64,000 nt of DNA, taken from assembly GCF_030717845.1 (NCBI RefSeq), contig NZ_JAUZVZ010000008.1, positions 113,829 to 177,828 of the forward strand, in the 5' to 3' direction. The notes under the pieces are model-generated. The model had not been told where the DNA came from, searched no databases, and saw nothing but the letters and a program-made list of their open reading frames with translations. Below are positions 24,557 through 34,140 of the stretch, one piece after another. The position numbers and the translations under genes are program-made. How positions within the stretch are numbered: the stretch's first letter is position 1; every line of letters starts with the position of its first letter. Origin of the DNA: Alkalimonas collagenimarina. Lineage in GTDB: Bacteria > Pseudomonadota > Gammaproteobacteria > Enterobacterales > Alteromonadaceae.

Positions 24557-27412
24557 ATGGTGAGGACCAAAAAAAACCTGCTAACACTGGCGCTGGCAGC
24601 GGCTGGTATTGGCAGTTTTGCGCTGATGGCGGAGCAAGCTGAGCCGGATAGTGCAGTAGCCGCTGCAGAAGAAGAACGAGTCGAAGTGATCGAGGTGCGG
24701 GGGTTTGCCAGCAGCTTATTTCGTTCACTGGATGCCAAGCGCTTTAGCGATATCGTCTCTGAAACCATATCCGCTGATGACTTAGGTGCCTTGCCCGATG
24801 TCTCAATGGCAGATGCGTTAACGCGTTTACCAGGAATTTCTGCAGTGCGAACTGGCGGTCAGGCGGCAGAAATTAATATTCGTGGTATGTCAGGCGGCTT
24901 TGTATTTTCCACTCTGAATGGTCGCGAGCAGGTGTCCACCAGTGGCAAGCGCAATATTGAATTTGATCAATACCCATCAGAATTGATTAACTCGGCTGCT
25001 GTATATAAATCGCCAAAGGCATCGCTGATTGAAGGTGGTGTGGCGGGTACGGTTGAACTACAAACGGCCAGTGCTCTTCGCAATGAACAGCAGCATACCT
25101 TTGTCGTCAATGCCCGCGGTATGTACAACGACCGGGCCAATGAGGTACCTGATGGCAAAGAGAGCGGCCATCGTTTTAGTCTGTCGTATCAGGGCAAGTT
25201 TCTTGACGATACGCTGGGCGTTGCCCTTGGTTATGCGCGCCTGTTTCAACCCAGTGTGGCCACGCAGTTTGTTGGTTTGGCCTACAATGCGCAAAAAGAT
25301 GTCACTGGGGATGGCCAGAATGAGTTTTTAAGCGAAGGCTTTGAGATCCAGCATCGTGGTGGTGAAGAAACCCGTGATGGCTACATGGCATCGGTGGAGT
25401 GGGCGCCATTAAGTAACTTTAGCTTAAAAGCGGATGCCTTTATCTCACGTTTCGATAAAGAAGCTTTTGCCCGTGGCTTTCGGGTTAAGTTGGGCGGTGC
25501 CAGTACTGCCGTGGGTAATCCGGTGCTGAATAACAACTCGGTGATCGGTGGCACCTTTAATCGCACATCGCAAAGCTTTACCCGGGTAGAGATTGTTAAT
25601 GACGACAATCGGGATTACAACGAAGTCGATAGTTTTGGTATCAAAGCCGACTGGGATGTGACGGACCGGTTGAACCTGACGATGGATGTCTCACGCTCGA
25701 CTGCCAGCAGCGACTTCCGTAATGGCTTGTTATGGTCTTTGGTCGCAGAAGATGCCACTGCGGATGTACCGGTCTTAGATCCTAATGTATCTATAAGCTA
25801 TGGCTTGAACGGCTTAAATTTACCCAATATGGGCTTTAATCAAGCCGACGCATTTTCCGATATTAATCGGGTGATGGTCAGTAAGTACGGTATCTACCCC
25901 TATGTCAATTCAGACGCTGTCAATGCCTTCAAGCTGGATCTGGTATATGAGTTAGATATGCCATTGATACGCTCAGTAGAAGCCGGTGTCCGCTACTCTG
26001 AGCGCCGTTACAGCAATGACCGCTCAGTGTTTGAGTATGGCAGTGATGGCGCTTTTTTAAGTTCGCAGCCTCCGCTGCGTTTAACCGATGACATGGTGGA
26101 TATTGTCGATTTTAAAGGCAAGTTTGCCTATTTCCCCAGCTATCTGGCGATTGATCTGGATAAGGCACTGAATGCCTGGTTTCCACAGGGAGTTCCCCAG
26201 CCAATACAGACCTGGGGCACGGGCAATCCCGATGTGATCAATAGCCCTTCGCCAGGGGTCGGGCCAAATACGGGGTGGTCAGTGCAGGAAAGTGGTCAGG
26301 TGTTTGAAGATGTGCTGGCCAGCTATCTGATGGTCAATCTGGATACCGAGCTGTTTGATTTACCATTGACTGGTAATCTTGGTGTGCGACGGGTCGATAC
26401 CGATCAAACAGCCACTGATTTAGCCAATGTGGATGGTGATCCACTGCAGGGAGCTCAGTTTATTGTCGATGAAGCCGGCTTGATCAATGGCCGTTACGCA
26501 CCGGGTATCATTGGCGATCGCTACACCCACTATCTACCGAGTATCAACTTAAATCTGGGCTTGACTGAAAACACTCAGTTACGGTTTGCTGCGGCCAAGG
26601 TAATATCCCGGCCACCCATTAATCGGTTGTCGTCCAACACCGCGATTTTTATCAGCGATGATGGTGAAGTCAGTGGCAACAGCTCGAATAGCCCGTTTTT
26701 ACGTCCGTTTGAAGCTACCCAATATGATCTATCCTACGAGTACTACTTTGGTACCGGTGCTTTTGTGGCGGCTTTGTTTTACAAGGATATCAAATCCTTT
26801 ATCAATGACTTCACCATTCAGGAATTTGATTTTAAGGCGGCAGGTTTCCCGGTGCCGGATCAAATTATCAATGAGGATGGCGTGCCACGTGCGACCTTTG
26901 ATGGTGCATTTTCAACGGCGGTAAATAACGAGGATGGTGGCTATATTCGTGGTATTGAGCTGGCCTATACCCAAATCTTCGATTTCTTGCCATCGATTTG
27001 GTCTGGCTTAGGGGTCAGTGGTAGTTATTCATACACCGAAAGTGAAGTGGATTTGGTCAACCCGTTAGGAGGTGAGCCGGTTGCTATGAGCTTTGAAGGC
27101 TTATCCAAGCAGGTACTGACGGCGACTCTGTTTTGGGAGCACGAGGGTTTGGAAGCTCGCATCAGTGGGCGTTATCGCTCGCCATTTGTCTCGACCCAGA
27201 TTGGAATCGATGAGCAGGTCACCAATTTTCACAGTGAAACCGTGGTTGATTTTCAGGCAGGTTATCAGTGGAACGATAACCTGAAGCTGCTGTTTCAGGT
27301 CAATAACCTGACGGATGAACCGACCAAGAGTTACTTTGGCCAGCAAGCCCAAACGGGCACCTTGCAATTCTTTGGCCGCCAGTACTTTCTGGGTGCGGTG
27401 TATTCCTTTTAA
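24557..27412 (+). CDS. TonB-dependent receptor for maltodextrins
   Basis: TonB-dependent receptors import large substrates across the outer membrane using energy from TonB-ExbBD. The 951-residue precursor has an N-terminal leader, a TonB-box-like VEVIEVRGF, a plug domain with ISAVRTGGQAAEINIRGMSGG, and a 22-strand-type barrel ending with Phe (FLGAVYSF). It belongs to the large Xanthomonas/Caulobacter-type receptor group that includes the maltose receptor MalA. Substrate is inferred from neighbours: pullulanase, amylases and a LacI regulator. It lies 78 bp ahead of the pullulanase gene, probably one transcript. Confidence 0.92.
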   Translation: MVRTKKNLLTLALAAAGIGSFALMAEQAEPDSAVAAAEEERVEVIEVRGFASSLFRSLDAKRFSDIVSETISADDLGALPDVSMADALTRLPGISAVRTGGQAAEINIRGMSGGFVFSTLNGREQVSTSGKRNIEFDQYPSELINSAAVYKSPKASLIEGGVAGTVELQTASALRNEQQHTFVVNARGMYNDRANEVPDGKESGHRFSLSYQGKFLDDTLGVALGYARLFQPSVATQFVGLAYNAQKDVTGDGQNEFLSEGFEIQHRGGEETRDGYMASVEWAPLSNFSLKADAFISRFDKEAFARGFRVKLGGASTAVGNPVLNNNSVIGGTFNRTSQSFTRVEIVNDDNRDYNEVDSFGIKADWDVTDRLNLTMDVSRSTASSDFRNGLLWSLVAEDATADVPVLDPNVSISYGLNGLNLPNMGFNQADAFSDINRVMVSKYGIYPYVNSDAVNAFKLDLVYELDMPLIRSVEAGVRYSERRYSNDRSVFEYGSDGAFLSSQPPLRLTDDMVDIVDFKGKFAYFPSYLAIDLDKALNAWFPQGVPQPIQTWGTGNPDVINSPSPGVGPNTGWSVQESGQVFEDVLASYLMVNLDTELFDLPLTGNLGVRRVDTDQTATDLANVDGDPLQGAQFIVDEAGLINGRYAPGIIGDRYTHYLPSINLNLGLTENTQLRFAAAKVISRPPINRLSSNTAIFISDDGEVSGNSSNSPFLRPFEATQYDLSYEYYFGTGAFVAALFYKDIKSFINDFTIQEFDFKAAGFPVPDQIINEDGVPRATFDGAFSTAVNNEDGGYIRGIELAYTQIFDFLPSIWSGLGVSGSYSYTESEVDLVNPLGGEPVAMSFEGLSKQVLTATLFWEHEGLEARISGRYRSPFVSTQIGIDEQVTNFHSETVVDFQAGYQWNDNLKLLFQVNNLTDEPTKSYFGQQAQTGTLQFFGRQYFLGAVYSF

Positions 27413-27490
27413 CGCTGAGCCTGATTTCCGGCTGCCGATGACTGATGGCGAGAGCAGCTGGTATGAACACCACTTTTTTGGAGCAACATC

Positions 27491-30400
27491 ATGATGTTTA
27501 GCATGAAACAACTTGGACAACTCGGTGCTTCCGCCCTTGTGTTACTTGTACTGAGTGGCTGCGGTGACTCGACCGAACAAGGCCAGCCAATGCTGACCTG
27601 TAACGTACCACAAATCCCGGATGCTACCGGGGCCATGTGTATTGACCCGCCCCCGATCCAGTGCCCGGCACCGACCGTGCCGGATGCAATGAATGAAAGC
27701 TGTGTGGTCGGAGCCGACCCTGATGCGCCGGATCCGGTCATTTTTGCCGGAGAGAATCAAGCCGTACTGTTTTACAAACGGCCGCAGGATGGCAACTACG
27801 ACGGCTGGCGTCTGCATACCTGGAACAACGACAGCTGCGATGCCTATCAGCCCGAGTCTGTTGCTCCTTCTTGGGACAATGGTTTGCCGATCACTGGTAT
27901 CGATCCAAACTATGGTGCTTACTGGCTCTTGGAGTTGAAAGAGGGCTACGCTGGCACCGAAGATGCCTGCGGAAACTTTATTATTCATATTGGTACCGAG
28001 GAATCAGGCAAAGAGATGGGGGGTGGTGACTTTACCATGCCATTATCGCAGGATGATCCGGACTTTGCCCGTATGAACTGGACTTTTTCTGGTGTGGCGT
28101 CGGTGTTTGAATACCCCTTATTATCACTGGGCGTTAGTGTGCAGGGGGCGGCAGCGCATTGGATTGACCAGCATACGGTGATCTGGAATGCCGATGTCTG
28201 GTCTGCCAACCGGGTTCGGTTGTTTTATGATACCGACGGCGATATTCAGGTGATGGATGACGATTTGACCGGGCAAAGTATAGAGTTGCAACCGGTTGAT
28301 CTGAGTGATGAGCAGCGCGAGCTGGTGCCCCATCTGGCCGGGCAACCTGCCTTTATGCTGGATTTGACCAGCACTGAGGCGAAAGCCATGGCACGTAATC
28401 AGTTGGTATTGGCCGCCTACAATGCCGAGCAGGAGCTACTAAGCGCAACCTATGTCCAAGCCGCCAAAGTGTTGGATGATTTATACGCTCATGGCGACAA
28501 CAGTGCTTTAGCTGCTGAGCTTGGTATCCATTACGAAGCCGGTGAGATCAGTGCTGCGGTGTGGGCACCAACCGCGCATGAGGTCCGCTTGCAGGTCTAC
28601 AATGCGGATAAAAACCTAACCGATAGCATCCTGATGGATTGGCATGATGACACTGGCGTGTGGTCGTACACGGGGGCGCGCGATGGACTTGATCGTCAGT
28701 TTTATCGTTATCAGGTGACGGCCTACCATCCTCTGACCCGTGAAGTCGAAGTCATGGAAGCGACCGATCCCTATTCACTGAATGTCTCGCTAAACGGTCG
28801 CTTCAGTCAGTTTGTTGATTTGAATGATGACGATATGAAGCCAGAAGGCTGGGATGATCGTGTGGTGCCGGTGGTGGAACAGCCGGAAGATATCGTTTTC
28901 TATGAAGGCCATATTCGTGATTTCAGTATTCGTGATGAAAGTACTCGTTCAGGCTGGCGCGGTAAGTACTTAGCTTTCACCGAAGAGGATTCGGCACCGG
29001 TGCAGCATTTACGCCGTTTGGCTCAGGCAGGCTTAACGCATTTCCATGTATTGCCTGCCACCGATCAGGCCAACATTGATGAAGATACCAGTCAGCGGGT
29101 TGAAATTACCGATACGGTGGGCCGCTTGTGTCAGCTCAATCCAGAAGCACCAGTCTGTGGAGTGGAAAGCAACAGTGCCACTATTTTATCGGTGCTGGAG
29201 AGTTATCTGCCGTATGAATCGAAAGCACAAGCACTGGTGCAGTCGATGCGCAGTCTGGATGGCTTTAACTGGGGTTATGATCCACATCACTTTATTGCTG
29301 CTGAGGGATCGTACGCGACCAACCCTGAAGGGCCAGCACGGGTGCGGGAAGTTCGGGCGATGATCCAGGCACTGAATGAAATGGGGCTTCGGGTCGCGCT
29401 GGACGTGGTGTACAACCACACCAGTTCTTCGGGCCTGTTTGATAACTCTGTGTTCGATAAAATCGTGCCTGGTTATTACCATCGCTACAACGAGAGTACC
29501 GGTACGATTGAGCGTTCGACTTGTTGCGAAAACACCGCCACAGAGCATCGGATGATGGATAAATTTATCCGTGACTCGCTGGTGATTCTGGCGCGGGATT
29601 TTGGCTACAACGATTTCCGTTTCGATATCATGGGACATCATCGTAAAGAGGATATTCTGGCTGCTCGTGATGCCGTGCGTGCGGTCGACCCGCACACCTA
29701 CTTCTACGGTGAGGGCTGGAACTTCGGTGAAGTGGCCAACAATCGACTCTTTACTCAGGCCAAGCAGCAAGATATGGCCGGTTCTGGTATCGGTACCTTT
29801 AATGACCGGATCCGCGAAGGAGTACGCAGTGCTGCGCTGTTTCAGCCCGAGCTAAGCGATAGCGATCTTTCAGAAATGGACATCATTCGTATCAGTTTAA
29901 CCGCTACCTTGAAAGATTACGTGTTATTGAACGCCCGGGGCGTGTCAGGCCCAGCCTCTAGCTTAAGCTGGAATGGCCAGCCTGCCGGGTATGCTGAGAT
30001 GCCAGCGGATATTATCAACTACGTTTCGAAACACGATAACGAGACCTTGTGGGATATTTTGCAAGCACGCTTACCAGAGTCGATGAGCTCGGCTGAACGG
30101 GTGCGGGCGCAAAATATTTCCATCGCCATTCCACTGATGAGTCAGGGGATTCCATTCCTGCAACTGGGTGGCGATTTCCTACGATCGAAGTCGATGGATA
30201 GAGACAGCTACGATGCGGGTGATTGGTTCAATTATGTCGACTTTACTATGCAGAGCAATAACTGGGCGGTGGGTCTGCCGTTGGCAGAAAAGAATCTCGA
30301 CAACTGGGATCAGATTGCCCGCTTGTTCTTAAACCCCAATACGGCGGTTGAGCCTGAGCAGATTGCCTTTGCTGCCGATGTCTTTGCCGAGTTTTTGCAA

Positions 30401-31465
30401 ATTCGCAGTCAGCACCCATTGTTCCGCCTGCGGACGGCGGAGGATGTGATGGCGCGGGTCGGCTTCCACAATGTTGGCAGCAATCAAACCCCTGGTTTGA
30501 TTGTGATGAGTATTGACGATGGCATTGGCCATGCGGATCTTGACCCTGCAGTAGATGCACTGGTGGTGGTGATTAATGGCTCCGTCACAGAGCAAGCGCA
30601 TAGTATCCCGACGGCAACTGGGTTTGATCTGCATGCCATACAGCAGGCATCGGCCGATCAGCGAGTAGCAAGTGCGATGTTTTATGAAGGGGATGGGGCT
30701 GGCACCTTTGTGGTCCCTGCGCAGACCATGGCGGTGTTTGTTAAAGCACAGCATGGCACTCAGGGGGAAGGTTTAGCTGCAGATGCCACCATAGGTGCGC
30801 CAGATATCCCGCCGTATGAAGCCACCAGTGTGTTTGTTCGGGGCGGCATGAATGGTTGGAGCACGGATGATGAAATGGCGTATGCTGGCGCCGGTATTTA
30901 TAGCATCGTTGTCGACCTGCAAGCTGGGCAGTATGAATTTAAAATCGCCTCGGAAGACTGGTCAACCGTTGACTTTGGTGGCGGTGCCGATGGTCAGGAT
31001 GTATTGCTGGATACACCGAATACTTTGGCCCGGTCCGGTGGTAACCTCAATATCGACATTGCTGTATCAGGTCGCTACGTCTTTAGTCTTGATGCACGAA
31101 ATGCAGAAGCGCCGGTGCTGACGGTCGCGGAACAGCAGCCTTATGCTAATACCATTTATTTGCGCGGAGAGATGAGCGATTGGGGCACTGGTGTGCCGTT
31201 TAGTTACATCGGTAACGACCAGTACAGTGTGACCATTACGCTGGAAGCACGCGGCTATAACTTTAAGTTTGCCGATGCTGACTGGGGGGCCATTAATTAC
31301 GGGGCTGGTGATGATGGCGGCACTGTCAACTTAGGTGAAGCCAAGGTGCTGGCCTTTAATGGCGGTGATTTGAATGTCAGCATTCCGGCTGATGGTGATT
31401 ACACGTTCATCGTGGATGCAGCTGATCCAGAAGCGCCTATGATTACGGTGCTGGCCGCCGACTAA
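27491..31465 (+). CDS. Type I pullulanase lipoprotein (GH13) with two C-terminal starch-binding domains
   Basis: Pullulanase cleaves alpha-1,6 branches in pullulan and limit dextrins. The 1324-residue precursor has a lipobox LSGC (Cys24), a CBM41-like module (VLFYKRPQDGNYDGWRLH), a CBM48-like module (about 340-450), and a GH13 barrel with pullulanase signature FNWGYDPHHF, region I DVVYNHT, region II FRFDIMGHH (nucleophile Asp), region III GEGW and region IV VSKHDNE. Two repeated domains close the protein (SVFVRGGMNGWST and TIYLRGEMSDWGT), similar to starch-binding SusE/X25-type modules. It should sit on the outer-membrane surface or face the periplasm. Confidence 0.95.
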   Translation: MMFSMKQLGQLGASALVLLVLSGCGDSTEQGQPMLTCNVPQIPDATGAMCIDPPPIQCPAPTVPDAMNESCVVGADPDAPDPVIFAGENQAVLFYKRPQDGNYDGWRLHTWNNDSCDAYQPESVAPSWDNGLPITGIDPNYGAYWLLELKEGYAGTEDACGNFIIHIGTEESGKEMGGGDFTMPLSQDDPDFARMNWTFSGVASVFEYPLLSLGVSVQGAAAHWIDQHTVIWNADVWSANRVRLFYDTDGDIQVMDDDLTGQSIELQPVDLSDEQRELVPHLAGQPAFMLDLTSTEAKAMARNQLVLAAYNAEQELLSATYVQAAKVLDDLYAHGDNSALAAELGIHYEAGEISAAVWAPTAHEVRLQVYNADKNLTDSILMDWHDDTGVWSYTGARDGLDRQFYRYQVTAYHPLTREVEVMEATDPYSLNVSLNGRFSQFVDLNDDDMKPEGWDDRVVPVVEQPEDIVFYEGHIRDFSIRDESTRSGWRGKYLAFTEEDSAPVQHLRRLAQAGLTHFHVLPATDQANIDEDTSQRVEITDTVGRLCQLNPEAPVCGVESNSATILSVLESYLPYESKAQALVQSMRSLDGFNWGYDPHHFIAAEGSYATNPEGPARVREVRAMIQALNEMGLRVALDVVYNHTSSSGLFDNSVFDKIVPGYYHRYNESTGTIERSTCCENTATEHRMMDKFIRDSLVILARDFGYNDFRFDIMGHHRKEDILAARDAVRAVDPHTYFYGEGWNFGEVANNRLFTQAKQQDMAGSGIGTFNDRIREGVRSAALFQPELSDSDLSEMDIIRISLTATLKDYVLLNARGVSGPASSLSWNGQPAGYAEMPADIINYVSKHDNETLWDILQARLPESMSSAERVRAQNISIAIPLMSQGIPFLQLGGDFLRSKSMDRDSYDAGDWFNYVDFTMQSNNWAVGLPLAEKNLDNWDQIARLFLNPNTAVEPEQIAFAADVFAEFLQIRSQHPLFRLRTAEDVMARVGFHNVGSNQTPGLIVMSIDDGIGHADLDPAVDALVVVINGSVTEQAHSIPTATGFDLHAIQQASADQRVASAMFYEGDGAGTFVVPAQTMAVFVKAQHGTQGEGLAADATIGAPDIPPYEATSVFVRGGMNGWSTDDEMAYAGAGIYSIVVDLQAGQYEFKIASEDWSTVDFGGGADGQDVLLDTPNTLARSGGNLNIDIAVSGRYVFSLDARNAEAPVLTVAEQQPYANTIYLRGEMSDWGTGVPFSYIGNDQYSVTITLEARGYNFKFADADWGAINYGAGDDGGTVNLGEAKVLAFNGGDLNVSIPADGDYTFIVDAADPEAPMITVLAAD

Positions 31466-31486
31466 GCAGCATGTACTTGTCTTTGA

Positions 31487-31515
31487 AAAGGTGCCTGACA
31501 CAGGCACCTTTTTTT
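31487..31515 (+). terminator. Strong terminator after pullulanase
   Basis: AAAGGTGCCTG and CAGGCACCTTT form an 11-bp stem with a three-base loop, followed by more T, 22 bases after the stop codon. Confidence 0.93.
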
Positions 31516-31542
31516 GTGCTTAAGGGCAGTGCCTGCTGGCTC

Positions 31543-31551
31543 TGCTATACT
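31543..31551 (+). promoter_or_regulatory. Extended -10 promoter element
   Basis: TGCTATACT is an extended -10 box lying 37 bases before the small exported protein gene. No -35 match is obvious. Confidence 0.4.
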
Positions 31552-31587
31552 GCGGTTAATCTGTACATAACCAGAGAGGCGAAAACG

Positions 31588-31908
31588 ATGAAAACCTTGT
31601 GCTTTTTAACCATGTCCTGTTGTTTAACGATGCTGTTTAGCGGTGTTGTGATTGCCGGCCAAACCCATACCACTCACTGCCAGCTTGGCGATACGGTGCG
31701 GGTGATTCAAGTGGTGTACCCGGAAGGCGGGGAACTGCCTTGCGAAGTGCGTTATCAGCGCGAAGGTGAACAAAGCGTATTGTGGCAAGCTCGCAATGAA
31801 GCGGGCTACTGCGAACAGAAAGCTGCTGATTTTGTTGAAAAGCAGCGCGGCTGGGGCTGGCAGTGTACTTTTATGCCCGATGATGCTGCTCGCAGCGAAA
31901 CAGACTAA
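31588..31908 (+). CDS. Small exported hypothetical protein
   Basis: This 106-residue protein has a signal peptide MKTLCFLTMSCCLTMLFSGV ending near VIAG. The mature part is about 82 residues with four Cys (HCQLGD, LPCEVRYQ, GYCEQK, WQCTF) that suggest two disulfides, and a Trp-rich end. It resembles small periplasmic proteins of unknown function in Shewanella and relatives. The ATG at 31588 is chosen over an upstream frame because it begins the signal peptide and follows AGAGAGG. Confidence 0.7.
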   Translation: MKTLCFLTMSCCLTMLFSGVVIAGQTHTTHCQLGDTVRVIQVVYPEGGELPCEVRYQREGEQSVLWQARNEAGYCEQKAADFVEKQRGWGWQCTFMPDDAARSETD

Positions 31909-32027
31909 GTTTGCGTTGCTGGTTGTCCGGCCGCGTCATTATGTTGTTGCCAGCAATGACGACCAGCCTCTTTAGCTTGATACATCGCCGCATCGGCTTG
32001 TTGCAACATCTGTTGTGACTCAGTCAT
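31905..32027 (-). pseudogene. Remnant of a diguanylate cyclase (GGDEF) C-terminus
   Basis: On the reverse strand a 40-codon open stretch reads MTESQQMLQQADAAMYQAKE then AGRHCW before a TAG at 31905-31907. ADxAMYxAKxAGR is the hallmark end of GGDEF domains. The catalytic GGDEF and everything before it are missing, and no plausible start or promoter is seen. The rest of this 304-bp gap holds an AT-rich promoter region and one LacI-type operator. Confidence 0.65.
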
Positions 32028-32128
32028 AGTGTGGCATCAGTCATATCTGCACTCTAACTATAGAGAACTTAAAAGGATCTGCCCAGCGATTCAATAGAGT
32101 CAACTCTAGTATGATATCAGTATGTCAG

Positions 32129-32142
32129 TGCATACGTATTCA
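32129..32142. promoter_or_regulatory. LacI-type operator, site 2 (before the amylase)
   Basis: TGCATACGTATTCA differs by one base from the perfect palindrome found at 24417 and 37268. It is 70 bases ahead of the amylase start and 28 bases upstream of a CATAAA that could serve as the -10 box. Confidence 0.65.
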
Positions 32143-32212
32143 GCAAAAAAAGCAGGTTTGCATCATAAAAGTGCGTTAATTTAAATCCATCACTGTTTAT
32201 TGGAGCTTAAAT

Positions 32213-34138
32213 ATGCACCCGAAACCTTTTATGCTGGCTGCCGTCTCTGCCGCGCTGATGTTGGCCTGCCAACCGGCGGTTGAATCCCAGAACCCATCCA
32301 CGCAATCATCTACTCAGCCAGCAGGCGAGACCGAAGAACAAGCTCGTGCTGCTAAGTCTGGTGACGGGAAGGCAGTGGTATATCAGGTCTTTACCCGTTT
32401 ATTTGGCAATACCAACACCACCAATAAGCCTTGGGGCACGCTGGAAGAGAATGGTGTTGGTAAATTCAGCGACTTTACTGATGAAGCGCTGGCGGGCATT
32501 AAAGAGCTGGGTGTGACGCATGTTTGGTACACCGGTGTGCCGCATCATGCGGTGATCCGCGATTACACTGAGTACGGCATTTCATTGGATGACCCGGATG
32601 TAGTGAAAGGCCGGGCGGGATCGCCTTACGCGGTGAAAGATTATTACAATGTGAGCCCCGATCTGGCGGATGACCCAGCCAATCGCTTGCAGGAGTTTCA
32701 GGCACTGATTGCCCGTACTCATGCTCACGACATGAAAGTGTTGATCGATATCGTACCAAACCATGTCGCGCGCAATTATCAGTCAATCAGTCGGCCAGAA
32801 GGGGTCGCTGACTTTGGCGCTAGCGACGATACCAGCGTAGCCTATGCCCGTGACAACAATTTCTACTACATCCCTGGTGAGGCGTTTCAGGTACCTGCCT
32901 GGCCAGATGATTATCAGGTACTGGGCGGTGAGTCACATCCATTAGCTGATGGTAGCTTTGATGAGTATCCGGCCAAATGGACTGGCAATGGCTCACGGGC
33001 TGCTCAGCCAGCCTTTGACGACTGGTACGAGACGGTGAAAATCAACTTTGGCGTGCGGCCAGATGGCAGTTACGACTTTGATAGCCTGCCAGCCGAGTAT
33101 GCGCAAAAGAGCATTGAGGAGCACTATACGTTCTGGCAGGGCCGTGATGTGCCTGATTCCTGGGAGAAATTCCGCGATATCGTGTTGTACTGGACTGAGA
33201 TGGGCGTGGATGGATTTCGCTATGATATGGCCGAAATGGTACCGGTGGAGTTTTGGAGCTACCTGAACTCGCACATCAAGCAGGTCAATCCAGATGCTTT
33301 CTTGCTAGCAGAAGTGTATCAACCGCATTTGTATCGTGATTACCTGCATTTGGGTCGCATGGATTACCTGTATGACAAAGTTGAGTTTTATGACAACCTG
33401 AAATGGGCGATGCAGGGCCATGGCAGCACCGATGCGCTGATCGAGGTGCAAGAAGGCATGGCTGATATCGAGCATCATATGCTGCATTTTCTGGAAAATC
33501 ACGACGAGCAACGTTTGGCCAGCCCCGAATTTGCCGGTGATGCCCGCTTAGGCATGCCTGCCATGTTAATTTCAGCGACCATCAGCACCTCACCAACCAT
33601 GCTTTACTTTGGTCAGGATGTGGGCGAGGCTGCTAGTGAAGATGCAGGCTTTGGTAAAGCCAGTCGCACCACCATTTTCGATTACTGGGGCGTACCAGCC
33701 CATCAGCGCTGGATGAACGACGGTAAATTTGATGGCGGTGCTTTGACCGACGACGAGCGGCAGCTGCGTGATTTTTATGTCCGTCTAATGCGATTCAGCG
33801 CCGAGCAACCCGCAATGAATGGCCATTATGCTGAGATCCATCGAGCCAACCGCGAGAAAACTGAGCATTACGATGACAAACTGCTGTCTTACTTGCGTTG
33901 GAGCGATACGCAAAAATTGCTGGTGGTGGCCAACCTGCGTGATGCGGCTTATCCGCCGCTAAGCCTGACTATCCCAGCCGATCTCATTGCCGCTTGGGGT
34001 CTGACTGATGGTGACTATACCTTGTCAGAGCAGCTGTATGGCGAGCTTGCCACGACGCTAACAGTGCAGGATGGTGTCGGCTCGGTGCCATTAGCGCTGG
34101 CCCCCCTGGCATCGCTGATCTTACAGCTTGAGGAATAA
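32213..34138 (+). CDS. GH13 alpha-amylase lipoprotein
   Basis: This enzyme hydrolyses alpha-1,4 links of starch or maltodextrins. The 641-residue precursor has a lipobox LMLAC (Cys19), a Ser/Thr/Gln-rich tether, and a GH13 barrel with region I DIVPNHV, region II GFRYDMAEM (nucleophile Asp), region III LLAEVY (acid Glu) and region IV FLENHDEQR. A C-terminal beta domain ends in LASLILQLEE. It heads a pair with the GH31 gene, only 2 bp downstream, behind operator site 2. Confidence 0.93.
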   Translation: MHPKPFMLAAVSAALMLACQPAVESQNPSTQSSTQPAGETEEQARAAKSGDGKAVVYQVFTRLFGNTNTTNKPWGTLEENGVGKFSDFTDEALAGIKELGVTHVWYTGVPHHAVIRDYTEYGISLDDPDVVKGRAGSPYAVKDYYNVSPDLADDPANRLQEFQALIARTHAHDMKVLIDIVPNHVARNYQSISRPEGVADFGASDDTSVAYARDNNFYYIPGEAFQVPAWPDDYQVLGGESHPLADGSFDEYPAKWTGNGSRAAQPAFDDWYETVKINFGVRPDGSYDFDSLPAEYAQKSIEEHYTFWQGRDVPDSWEKFRDIVLYWTEMGVDGFRYDMAEMVPVEFWSYLNSHIKQVNPDAFLLAEVYQPHLYRDYLHLGRMDYLYDKVEFYDNLKWAMQGHGSTDALIEVQEGMADIEHHMLHFLENHDEQRLASPEFAGDARLGMPAMLISATISTSPTMLYFGQDVGEAASEDAGFGKASRTTIFDYWGVPAHQRWMNDGKFDGGALTDDERQLRDFYVRLMRFSAEQPAMNGHYAEIHRANREKTEHYDDKLLSYLRWSDTQKLLVVANLRDAAYPPLSLTIPADLIAAWGLTDGDYTLSEQLYGELATTLTVQDGVGSVPLALAPLASLILQLEE

Positions 34139-34140
34139 CC

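Noticed and set aside
29186..29770. 194-codon open frame antisense to pullulanase
   Set aside because: It lies fully within the conserved catalytic part of pullulanase on the opposite strand; its composition follows from the sense codons.
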